Source: Paraphoma chrysanthemicola
Taxonomy: Eukaryota > Ascomycota > Dothideomycetes > Pleosporales > Phaeosphaeriaceae
Length of the DNA stretch: 64,000 bases
Direction of reading: 5' to 3'
NCBI GenBank assembly: GCA_020744225.1
Contig: JAGMWG010000006.1
Location: 1,860,001 to 1,924,000 of the forward strand
Positions 47,395 to 57,757 of this stretch are shown piece by piece; the stretch's first letter is position 1, and the number at the start of each line of letters is the position of its first letter. Both the position numbers and the translations under genes were made by a program. Below the pieces are notes generated by a model. That model was not told where the DNA came from. It was given only the letters and a program-made list of their open reading frames with translations, and searched no databases.

Positions 47395-48599
47395 AGACAG
47401 GAACGATAATTTCTGTTAGGGCAAGGGATTGGAATTGATCGTTTTTACGATGTTCAGACGGCAGGGAACGGTAGTCTCTTATCGAAAGACGGCGTTTTAT
47501 CTTCCGAGGCCGTGCCGATGCATTGTGTAAAATAGTGGACGTTGGCATATCCAAGCATTAAGCCCTAGTCCTCCGCCGGTAGACTTGTAAAGAGAAGACC
47601 TCACCAAAGTCAAGAACGGACTGACTCTTTCCCAAGTCACCATACCGTGTTTTCAGTCCAGACGTATGAAAAGCTTACATGCAAAAGACATCACCATTCA
47701 CCCCGCCTCGGTCCAAGAATCAAGCATATACGTAAAACAATGCGATTGCGTGGAGTGCGTCGTCGATGTACGCCCGGAGCAATCGTGGTACCCCCGACGC
47801 CCTGACCGAAATTAGCGAGACCAGACGACCATCAGGCCCTCCAACTACGTGTCTCAGCCTCAGAACCAACAAGTAAGCAGGTTACTCTCCTACCGAATCA
47901 AAAGTGATCTAACGGTGGCTGAGTGTCCGCCCCGCTCCGCTATGGCATTTCGCTTCTAGGAGCGAAATTCGGCTTTGGAGCGAAATGCGCCTGGGAGGCC
48001 TTGTGAGGACTGAGATTGCATCGCAACGGATGAACGCATGAAGAAAGATAACTTTTTGCTGTATTCTAGAGAGAGCAAAATCACGAGAGTTGAATTACCA
48101 TGTGCTGCCAATTGATCTTGGAAATACTTGGCTATCGTGTCCACCATCCTTTCCCACAACCCCGAAAATACCGACCGAACATAACTTGCTCCACAGAATC
48201 CGCAGTATCTCCATCTTACTCCATTCAGCGCGTCTTGCGATCACGCTTGGCAACGGCCCCAGCGAATTTCGCACGTTGAGCGAAGGACCCCGAACGGGAC
48301 GATCACTACCCTTGTGTTGTTATTCTAGGATACCAACGAGTCGTTGCATATGCCTTGGAGCCTACACTGCACACGACTGGAGATGGGGTATTGTGGCGAA
48401 GCAGATTTGGAGCTGGAATAATCACTTTGAAAATGTACATATATCATTGCCCCGTCTGCTGTCTCATTGAAGTCATCAACCATCACATCAAACATCTTCA
48501 TCTTCATCACAACACACCTTCCCTTCCAGCGATCCATCACCTCCAACCCAAATTCCCATCTCGATATCAATCCATACAACCCCTTCAACACCATCCATA
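47395..48599. other. intergenic, 1.2 kb
   Basis: No gene called. A 49-codon ATG frame at 47666..47815 (+) contains QCDCVECVVDVRPEQSW and follows a fair splice acceptor (CTGACT, pyrimidines, TTTTCAG at 47655). It could be a short exon or small gene, but nothing connects to it. Confidence 0.45.
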
Positions 48600-49660
48600 A
48601 TGGGCGCCGCGCCTCCCCGCCCCACCGTCCTCCCCCGCGGCTGCGAATTCGTTAACGCAACCTGCCCCGTCGAAGCCACCATCTACGGCTACTACCCATC
48701 TCTCCCCGCCAACGCGGCTTTCGCTGGCTTCTTCGGCATAGCTGCTCTCCTCCACATCTTCTACGGCATCCGGTACAAGACCTGGAGCTACATGTTCGCC
48801 ATCAGTCTCGGGTGCGTGGCTGAATGCGTCGGCTACGTCGGGCGCGTGATGATGAATGACAATCCGTGGAACGACATGGCGTTTAATATCCAGGTCGTTT
48901 TACTTATTTTCGCGCCCTCGTTTCTTGCTGCGGGGATCTATCTCACGCTCAAGCACATCGTGCTACAATTCGGGGCAGATTGGTCGCGACTCCGGCCTGG
49001 GTGGTATACCTGGATATTCGTGTGCTGCGACGTGAGCAGTCTTGCGATGCAGAGTGCTGGAGGCGCGATGGCGGCGATGGCAGATCCGGGCGAGAAGATT
49101 GGGGATATTGGTACGAATCTGATGATTGCGGGGATTATTTGGCAGGTTGTTAGTAAGTTGCGCACTTCATGGGATTCCCTGGATTGATACTAATGGTCAT
49201 GATAGTTCTGGTTATATTCGCGCTCATTGTTGCGGAGTACAGCTATCGCACGTGGAAGCGGCGCAATATTCTAACGCACGATGCGCTTCAACTCTGGGCT
49301 TCACGGTCGTTCAAGCTGTACTGCGGCGCAGTATGTGCAGCATACCTATTCATCCTCGTTCGCTGCGCATACCGCATTCCCGAACTCCTCGGTGGCTGGG
49401 GCGGCGAGTTGATGCGCATTGAGATTGAGTTCATCATCCTCGAGGGTGTCATGATCTGTCTGTGTGTCCTGGCGCAGACGGTCTTCCATCCAGGAAAGTA
49501 TTTCCCGGCACTGGCCAGCCAGGGGAAGCAGAAGCATACGCGGGTCAAGACGGTGGACGATGCCGAGATGGAGCCGCTGGGAAGTTATGAGGAGGTTAGG
49601 CCGGCGGGGAGATATGCAGACGAGAGGACAGGAAGACGATATGAAGATATGCGGAATTGA
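48600..49660 (+). CDS. RTA1-like membrane protein
   Basis: Seven-transmembrane protein of the fungal RTA1/RTM1 family, 335 residues; members include lipid-translocating exporters and sterol- or toxin-resistance proteins of the plasma membrane. Exons 48600..49152 and 49206..49660, a 53-nt intron (GTAAGT, ATAG), phase 1. Hydrophobic segments begin at AAFAGFFGIAALLHIFYGI. Family motifs seen: EATIYGYYPSLPANAAF, ECVGYVGRVM, FAPSFLAAGIYLTLKHIV, DVSSLAMQSAGG, and in exon 2 RCAYRIPELLGGWGGELM with E..F..LEG. The cytosolic tail is polar with charged repeats (RYADERTGRRYED). The substrate is unknown. Confidence 0.92.
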
Positions 49661-50112
49661 TGAGGTGCATGTTTCGGATGAGGGAACGGGAAAGTGGTAA
49701 TGAGCAACTGTTGGATGCGAGGGTATGTGGCCGACTTTGAGAAAGTGTGATAAGAAAGTAAATGGCAGATAGAGACGATTCATATAGACACAATCTTTGA
49801 CGTTCGAGTCGATGTCTACCTTCCCATAGTGCTGTGGCAAGTCCGGACGAAGCGCAAGGTAGAGACGTGCGAACCGTGTTTATGTTAGCTTCAAGCATCG
49901 GACTCTTTTGTCATAATTAACGGGAAGGGAAAAAAATAGTCTACGGCGAATTTGAGACAGATGTAGCGAAGTGATCGTATAATCCGCGCCTGAGTTGGAG
50001 CAACACCAGCAAAAGGAAGTCATGTGAGGTCGCGACAGACGTTGGGGTCCGGTCGCGAAAAAAGGCGTCGCGCCGTCAACGTCGGAATTTCCCCTACATC
50101 ACCCCCGCACCC
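49661..50112. other. intergenic
   Basis: 452 bp between the RTA1-like and arp6 genes. Nothing is recognised. Confidence 0.6.
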
Positions 50113-51502
50113 ATGATGCCACCCAAAGGATCGCGCAAGTCAGCAGCAGCAGCACCAAACAGAACACTGGTTCTCGACAACGGCGCATACACTATCAAAG
50201 CTGGTATCGTCTCCAGCGCGACCGCAGAGCCCTCCTACGATGATTGTCGCGTGATACCCAACTGCATCGCGCGCAGTACTCGCGACAAATGCACATATGT
50301 CGCCTCGGAGCTGGACGACTGCAAGGACTTTGGCGAGCTTGCATTCAGACGGCCGGTAGAGAAAGGCTTCATTGTGAATTGGGAAGCGGAGAAGGCTGTC
50401 TGGGAGCATGAGTTCATGGGTGGTGTGGTGGGCGAAGGGCTGAGGGTAGGTGTTCGCGAGTGACAATTGCATGGAAGCCAAGAGGCTCACAAGTGCACAG
50501 TGTGATCCCAAGGAGACGAATCTCCTGTTGACCGAGAAGCCCAACTGCCCAAAGGAGCTACAGAAGAACTGCGACGAGATTGTCTTTGAGCAATTCGAGT
50601 TTGCGTCCTACTACCGCTGCGTGGGCCCGCGTCTCAATGCCTACCATAGCGCCGACACGACGACTCTCTCCGCACTACCACAGGAATGCCTGCTCATCAT
50701 CGATACCTCATTCTCAGACACGACTATACTACCACTCTATAATGGCAAGCTCCTACAGTCGGCTGTGCGGCGGCTGACGGTTGGCGGCAAGCTTCTGACC
50801 AACTACCTCAAAGAGCTGGCATCGCTTCGGCACTACAACTTGATGGAGGAGACATATCTGATGAACGAGATCAAGGAGGCGATATCGTATGTTGCTCCAT
50901 CCGCGCAGTACTTTGCCAAGGACTTGGAGCGAACATGGAAGGGACGTCTGGGCAACAAGCGGGAACTCGACTCAAGCGTCGTGGTCGACTATGTTCTCCC
51001 GGACTACGAGACGGCGATACATGGCCATGCCAGACCGCACGACCCTGTTAGGTCAAGTATGCGACGAGGTCTACAGCCGCTGCAGGGACCGCGAGAGGAT
51101 CTACTGCCCATGGGTAACGAGCGCTTTGCAGTGCCAGAGCTGCTATTCAATCCTTCAGATATCGGCATACAGGAAGAGGGCATACCCGGCGCGGTGATGG
51201 AGTCCATGAGGGGTCTGCCCGAGGCTTTGCGTGTGGGCATGCTGGCAAACGTGGTCGTGGTGGGAGGTAACTCGCTCATCACGGGCTTCATTGAGAGACT
51301 AGAGGCGGAGCTGAGGGCACTTGTACCGGCACAGTATTTACTGAACATCTCAAAGGCGGAAGACCCGATCAAGCACACATGGCTGGGCGCGGCAAGGTTT
51401 GCCAGCCAGCCGGAACTACTGAAAGAGGTGTTGGTAGACAAGGCGGAGTACGATGAGAGAGGCTCGACGTGGCTGCTGAAGAAGTTCTCTGGAGATAGAT
51501 GA
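50113..51502 (+). CDS. arp6: Actin-related protein 6 (SWR1 complex)
   Basis: Nuclear actin-related protein, subunit of the SWR1-type remodeller that deposits histone H2A.Z; 444 residues. Exons 50113..50445 and 50501..51502, a 55-nt intron (GTAGGT, GCACAG), phase 0. The actin fold is clear: RTLVLDNGAYTIKAGI, DCRVIPNCIARS, RRPVEKGFIVNWEAEKAVWE, LLIIDTSFSDTTILP, VRRLTVGGKLLTNYLKEL, VVVVGGNSLITGFIERLEAEL, and the end HTWLGAARFAS. The EQFEFASYYRC stretch after NLLLTEKPNCP is typical of Arp6 rather than actin. The ATG is doubled (MM), so initiation could be three bases later. Confidence 0.93.
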
Positions 51503-51681
51503 TACCCTGAATATCCATGCAACAGTTAAAGTACGAGGACTTTGTATTACACTGTGGAATTTTTGGTGTTCGGCGCTTTCGTGATGCTGATTGGCTGCAG
51601 CTCGGCGGCGCGTTAGCGTAGTTCACGACTTGATGTCAAGAGAATTTACCGAACAGCTACCATCTCCACGTCTCGACCCCA

Positions 51682-53690
51682 ATGCGTCGAATACCGCGCC
51701 CTTCACGGGCAATTGATCCCCCATCGTCTCTTCACACATCATCACGGCACCGAATAACGCCCTCGCCGTGCCGCGCAGCCGTCGCACCCTGCACGCACAC
51801 GCGAACGTCGACCGCCGCCTTCTCCACCACCTCCGCCAACGCCTTCCTCCTACCCGGCAAGCAGGACAAGAAGAAGCATCAACAGTTTGTGCGAAAATGG
51901 CAGAAGCGACTGCTTGGCGACTCGGAGCCCATCGGCGCGCACGTAGATCCGTATGATCCTACTTCACCAGTGCGAATCGCCCCAGAGGAGCAGGGTGAAT
52001 ACGAAGAAGTGCTAGATGAGGAGGTAGAGAGACATTCAAGAACTGCATATGTCCCCGCGGAAAAGACCAATGCGAGTAGACCTGGGTTGAAGCTGATGCG
52101 TGTGGGCGGAGAGGCGTGGCTCGACCAGAAGCGCGAGGTGGAATTGGCCCAGGAGTTTGAGAAGCTCACTTGCCGCACATACACGCCATTGACTTTGGGT
52201 CTCGCCGAGGAAATTGAATCGTTGACAGGTTCCCCATACACGACGCGAGCGGGCAGTTCATTGACGCCAGAGGAACTGGACGATGTACACGCGGCGACTG
52301 GTCGGCCGTACACAGACTATGAGTACGTCGAGCGGTGCAGTGAGTTGCGAGCGATGTATGCTGACACACCGCAGCTTTGGACTTCACCGAAAAATCGCTG
52401 CACGCAAAGATCTTCCAGGTCGGTTCGTACAAGCTGTAGCTGAAGTCTACACCCTAAAACAGGCCGGCTTGGACCCAGATCTAGCGAAGCTGCCAAATCG
52501 TGGCGTTTACTCGTCACAGCAGATTCCGCCATGGGTTAATGACATCAAGCTTCGCACAAATGACGTCGGGGAGCTAGCCCTCACCTACCCAGTGGATATG
52601 AGTGCAGAGGAGATTCTTGAACAGATGCAGAGGACGCCAGAGTGGGAAGCAGCGCAGACACTGGAAGAAGCAGAGCTGTATGTGGCCGAGGGTGAGGCGC
52701 TTCTAGCTGAAGCTGAAGCAGCTGATCATCTAGACCCTGTCCTGCCACAAGAAACGCAACCCACCATGGACCCGGCTACGCCGTCATTCAAGCGAGCAGC
52801 TGTCGTCAAGATTGACCCCGAGAAGAAACCATTCGACTTCATGTCGAATCGTCCAGTGCCACGAGAGAAGCCTGTCGAGCCTGTCAAGGTCGAAGCAGTG
52901 CCTGAGACTACACAACCTACTGGTCCGTCACCATCACGCATCGCTGAGCTGGTCACAGCTTTCGAAACCTCGCAGGCGGCTGTGAGCGACATTCGGCACT
53001 CAGTCCTGGAGCACAGATCGCAGCGTCTGGCTCAAGACATTGCGGCCCTCAGGAAAGCCATTCGGCAAAGCACGCCTTCCACATATGGTGCTGCAGAGGT
53101 GAAGTGGCGTCAAGTACCCATCACTGATCTCTCTGTCAAGTTTGCCGTGAGTCTGATGTGCCCTACTTCGATGTACCAGGAAGCTAATTGTGACGCAGAT
53201 CTTCAAGCGCGTCTTCCAACTCACTGGCCTCCGACTTTCCGATTCACAATTGACAGCAAGCAAGACACTTGGTGATCTCTATCGTCACCTCTGCGATGCG
53301 GCCAAGCCGAAGCCGAAGAGCCTACACAGTGCCATCTACCTGGAGGGCCACAAGGCACGAGAACGCGCGAAGCAGCGTGAAGGAGTCACAGGCACCTCCA
53401 AATCGAGAGCTGATCTGGGCGATCTTATCACACTTGGCAACGTGCAAATCCGCCGCGTCGAGCCTGACAAGGCCGAAAAGCGCACAAAGACGGGCGTGCA
53501 AAAGGTCATCAACTATGCGCTATGGGAACGTGGCCTGACCAATGGCACTGCGCGGAAGCCCAAGCAGCCCTCCTCAGGGAAGGGCCCGCGTGTTCTTGAA
53601 GGAACTTGGCAGATTCCTGAATTTGGACAACCGGTGTCGAGTAAGACGATGGCCATGTTGGCGAAGAAGCGACGGTCGTTGGAGCAGTGA
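51682..53690 (+). CDS. mitochondrial large ribosomal subunit protein mL50
   Basis: 625 residues. Exons 51682..52339, 52419..53146 and 53199..53690. Intron 1 (79 nt, GTGAGT to TTCCAG) is chosen because the nearer CGCAG acceptor shifts the frame; AAAG at 52409 would also fit. Intron 2 (52 nt, GTGAGT to CGCAG) is phase 0. The N-terminus is Arg/Ser/Thr-rich, a likely mitochondrial targeting peptide (RAAVAPCTHTRTSTAAFSTT). Across intron 2 comes the L50 signature VKFA, then IFKRVFQLTGLRLSDS, LTASKTLGDLYRHL. A basic tail with VQKVINYALWERGL follows. Ascomycete mL50 proteins are long with poorly conserved N-terminal halves, as here. Confidence 0.8.
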
Positions 53691-54090
53691 TTGGAACACA
53701 AGTGAGGAGCGCGAGAGCATGGCTTGTAGAAACATGTACAATATAGACAGCGTGTGCCACTCTAGTGGACAAGTGTCTTATGCTGCTTAAATCAATCAAG
53801 AATCAAACCACGCTACATGCTTCAACCCTTTGCTTACGTGCTAGAGTAGTCCCAGTCGATAAGGCTCGATTTTGGGCGAACGAGGAAACACTCGGGGATA
53901 GGATCAAATGTGGCACGCATGGATCAGGATGTGAATGTACATTTACCCGTATGGCACCGGAGTGCTGCTTTCGCACTTCTATTAACCGCAGTCAATCCTT
54001 CCGAATGGTGGTGCCACGACCAGCTGTTGGCAGTTGTCCTGGGACCAGATGGTAAGCGACGGAGTCACTGCAGCATACATGACAACTTCG
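53691..54090. other. intergenic, convergent
   Basis: 400 bp between the 3' ends of the mL50 and per1 genes. Nothing else is seen. Confidence 0.6.
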
Positions 54091-55189
54091 CTACCGCTTG
54101 GTCCGCGTACCTGCTATATCTGCTTGCGCGTCTCGAATGAGGAAGCTGATCGCAATTAGCATTCATCACCACCCATTCACCCTCAAGACTTACTTGTACC
54201 ACAGCACCGTCGGCACCACAGTGCCCAAATGCCACAAACTATGCGCATCAATCATGCCTCTCCACGGTGCAAAATCCAACAACTCCATACTCATCGCCAC
54301 AATAATCCACGCCACACACAACCCCGGCCACACCGCCCACGTCCGCCCAATCTTCCGGTACTGCACAACACTAAACCCGCTCCACAGCAGATTCGCAATA
54401 ATCCCCACCGCCACATTCGCTGCCATGTTGTACGTGTAATCCCACCGCCACAGGGATAAATACCCAACATGCAGCAAATACAGCACCACACACATCGCCG
54501 TCCACAACCTCAACACGCTCCTCTTCCGCGGCTCGTTCACATCCAGCCTAAACACTCTGATGGGCGCATAATACAGCCCGTAAAGCACATTTGCGCCCGC
54601 AGCAAAATAGTCCAATTTCTCCGTCACCCCGAAATCTCTCGTGTGGAAAATCATACTAAAACCCCAACTCGCCAGCCCCACGTACCCGAACAGCAAATAA
54701 TACCAGCGTAGCGTATAACTCCCCGGGATATGTGTCCGGAGCTGCGACATGCCCCAATCGTGCGCCAGGTAGTTGAATAGGCTGAAGATTACGCTGAAGG
54801 GCTCTTGCATGCCCATGAAGCGGTAAAAGGGCCATTTTCCGTGGTATTGCAACACGGGGGTCTGGTAAGGTGGATCGCGCGCGAGGCGCGAGGTCGTGTG
54901 GATGTGTTGGCATGTGTAGTCGCATTCGGCGGGGCATGTCCAGAGGAGGAGGCGGCGGTGGAAGGGGATGGGGGTTGGGGGGTTGGAAGCACAGTTTACT
55001 GTTTCGCAGACCTGGTGGGTGTGGTTAGCTTCGAAGTTCGAGATGCAAGACATTGGGAGCTGGAGATTGACTTACTTGCACGCAGTCGCGGAATTCGTGG
55101 GAGCGGTCGCCTTGGGATGCATTGGCGAGTGCGATAAAGAGGGTAAGGATAGTGAGGATGCGCCAGACAGGCGCGAGTCGGGGCTTCAT
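54091..55189 (-). CDS. per1: Per1-like GPI-anchor lipid remodelling protein
   Basis: ER membrane protein of the Per1/PGAP3 family (CREST superfamily), which removes the sn-2 acyl chain of GPI anchors; 328 residues. Exons 55189..55076, 55011..54194 and 54145..54091; introns 64 nt and 48 nt, with clean GTAAGT donors and CAG acceptors. The signal peptide is in exon 1 (ILTILTLFIALANASQGD). Exon 2 gives the luminal cysteine region (VCETVNC, CPAECDYTC), QYHGKWPFYRFMGMQEPFSV and seven membrane helices with SMIFHTRDFG, MELLDFAPWRGMIDAHSLWH. The third exon restores the conserved end NFLIRDAQADIAG, which a simple open-frame reading to 54190 would miss. Confidence 0.93.
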
Positions 55190-55742
55190 TGGTGCTAGGG
55201 CGGTTGTGTGGTTGCCATGTGGTGGGTTTGTGGTCACAACGGTTCGCGTGTTTGGAGTGGAGGGATCGACAGGGACCACTTGGCGGGCTGCGGGAATCGG
55301 AACGCCACTGGATGTTACAACACCGCATTGCAGCCTCACCTCATCTTCCGACTAATTAAGTTCGAGAAGCAGTCAAAGAGCTATCGATTGCGCTGTATTG
55401 CGTCTACTCGCTGAGTCTCGTGAAATTCCAAGTTGCACATCTAAGATCTATGATTCATTCCTGAATGGTTGGCATCGGCGATGTCAGCGGTTTCGACGTG
55501 CAAGTAGAGCTCTTGCCTACCTCAAGCGGCATCATGTTGAACTCGAAAGCGGCAAATGTGAGAACACGCGATTGTGTCTTGGCCCAATGTGTCGAGATGC
55601 TCAACCAAGCGATAATAAATGATGACGATCTCTCACCTTCCTATCCAGGTTACGAGAGGCCATCCTTGCGGGGTTTGCGTGACGATAACAACTTGCCTTT
55701 CTACATCTATCTCAGTCGTCGATTTGAACCCAAGTATTCGAT
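55190..55742. other. divergent promoter region
   Basis: 553 bp between per1 and the propeller gene. No coding frame is supported. Confidence 0.55.
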
Positions 55743-56810
55743 ATGTGGTATCAGACATCCTTTGTCACGGCGCTTCTCGCATGGACATCATGCACGACTA
55801 GCCTGCCAAACGACTACCCGACCTCTCCTCCATCGTTGAAATGGACTATCACGCCAACAAACAGCACGCGACAATTCCGTGGCCTGTCGCCCGTGTCTGA
55901 CAAAGTCGTCTGGGTATCAGGCACAGCTGGCACAGTGTTACGTACCAACAACGGCGGATCATCATGGGTCAATGTCTCCCCAAACCTTCTTCCTGAAAAC
56001 GCGACTACATTTGAGTTTCGCGATATCCAAGCCTACTCAGCGAAGGTGGCCGTCATCCTCTCAATTGGCGAAGGCAATGCTTCGCGCATCTACTTGACCC
56101 GCGATGGCGGCAAGAGCTGGAAACCCACCTTCATCAACTCCGAGACCACCGCATTTTACGACTGTATGGCGTTTGAGAATGAGCGACACGGCTTAGCCAT
56201 GAGCGACCCCGTGGACGGCAAGTTCAGACTTATCGAGACCTGGAATGGTGGCGCCAGCTGGGACATCGTCGACCCTGCAGGTATGCCGGCAGCACTAACA
56301 GGCGAGTTCGGCTTCGCAGCCTCAGGGACGTGCATCGAAGCCGCTGCTGGGCGCTGGTACATTGCATCTGGTGGCGTCGACCCTGGCCGCATCTTCCGCA
56401 GCAACAATGGAAAGGACTGGAAAGTGAGCAACAGCTCTATCACAGGCGGTGCAGCAGCCGGTGTATTCTCTGTACGCTTCCGCGATGCAAAGCACGGTGT
56501 TGCCGTGGGAGGCGACTATCAGAAGCCAATTGGCAATTTCAATATTTCATCGTGGTCACGAGATGGCGGCGTAACGTGGATTGCGTCGGAGAGCTTTCCT
56601 GGCGGATATCGCTCCGGTATTTCTTGGGTTCCAGGGCGGAAAGAGATGGCCGTCGCTGTTGGCACTTCAGGATCCGATGTCACTTTTGACGGGGGCAGGA
56701 ATTGGCGCGCTATCGACAATGGGACATTCGACGCGGTGGAGTGCGTGGAGAAGAAGCTGTGCTGGGCGTCGGGGTCGAGAGGTCGAGTTGCACGTTTGGA
56801 CTTTGCTTGA
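55743..56810 (+). CDS. secreted Asp-box beta-propeller (Ycf48/BNR-like)
   Basis: Single-exon protein of 355 residues with a short N-terminal hydrophobic stretch (SFVTALLAWTSCTTSLP) that looks like a signal peptide. Six Asp-box (BNR) turns are spaced along the chain: TNNGGSSW, TRDGGKSW, TWNGGASW, SNNGKDW, SRDGGVTW and FDGGRNW, the layout of a six- or seven-bladed propeller. The blade arrangement (VVWVSGTAGTVLRT early, LCWASGSRGRVARL at the end) is like bacterial Ycf48-type photosystem assembly factor relatives and oxidoreductase-annotated homologues. There are no sialidase catalytic residues I can place. Several N-glycosylation sequons occur. Role unknown, probably extracellular. The absence of introns and the bacterial-like family make ancient transfer possible. 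Confidence 0.78.
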   Translation: MWYQTSFVTALLAWTSCTTSLPNDYPTSPPSLKWTITPTNSTRQFRGLSPVSDKVVWVSGTAGTVLRTNNGGSSWVNVSPNLLPENATTFEFRDIQAYSAKVAVILSIGEGNASRIYLTRDGGKSWKPTFINSETTAFYDCMAFENERHGLAMSDPVDGKFRLIETWNGGASWDIVDPAGMPAALTGEFGFAASGTCIEAAAGRWYIASGGVDPGRIFRSNNGKDWKVSNSSITGGAAAGVFSVRFRDAKHGVAVGGDYQKPIGNFNISSWSRDGGVTWIASESFPGGYRSGISWVPGRKEMAVAVGTSGSDVTFDGGRNWRAIDNGTFDAVECVEKKLCWASGSRGRVARLDFA

Positions 56811-57757
56811 GGCTGGACCGTGGGTGTTTGCAGCTCGACTTCATCTATCTCCCAACTGCAAACCTGATGCTGACGGCACTGATGGACAGAGTTCCGAATC
56901 CCACTCACCATCAACTTCCGGTATCCGGAGTTGGTACATACATTTGATGACACGATGAAAAGCACACAACAAAAGTAATCCCTATTCGCACTACTTGTCG
57001 TGTTGTTTTTGGTACCTGCATCGCGCACCTCGCTAAATCGCTAAAGCCACGTGCCAACGCGCTTGACAGGCGTTAGCGCAAATGCCATGTTCTAGCCCTC
57101 GCTCCGCGCCTTTCTCCTAACGCCCACATTCAAGCCACAACCGCCCACAATGAACCCCTGACAACAACAGAACGATAAGTCCTCGTTGCGAATTCGCGCA
57201 AGAAGCTGGTCAATTGAAGACCCATCCGGTCGAAGGTAGCCTCAGAACACACCTCGCCCGACTTCACCCTCGCAAAACGACAGCGGGCAACAATACCTCT
57301 AGTGACATATCCTGTGATGTAGATGCAGCTTCCAAGACGTCCAATTATCTACCAGCTTGCCAGTTGCACCGCCACGCCGCCAACAGACTTTGGGGCGGGT
57401 TTCCTAAGGCTGCTGTGCTATTTAAAATGAGGTGCACCCCTAAGCGGATGTCTGGGCACCGCAATGCGGCAAGGCGATCGCTTGCTCACTACAGTTGTAT
57501 ACTAGATTGACGAGACTTCACGTACCATCACAGCCAGCCCAAGTTGCTTTGCTCGGACCCGCCGACATTTCGATAGTCTGTGCCATGCGCTTTACGAGTC
57601 GGTGCTGTTACAACCCCAACATCACAAACATGCTAAATAGACCTTTGCTTCCTGATCTGGTGTTTGCACGCTCCTTTCGTCGCAGTCTTTCACCACAGTC
57701 GCTCATTGCATCATTTCATACTTACCCCAGTCATTCTTTATCACACTCGTTACTAAT
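56811..57757. other. intergenic, 0.9 kb
   Basis: Upstream region of the peptidase gene. No frame with coding character was found. Confidence 0.55.
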
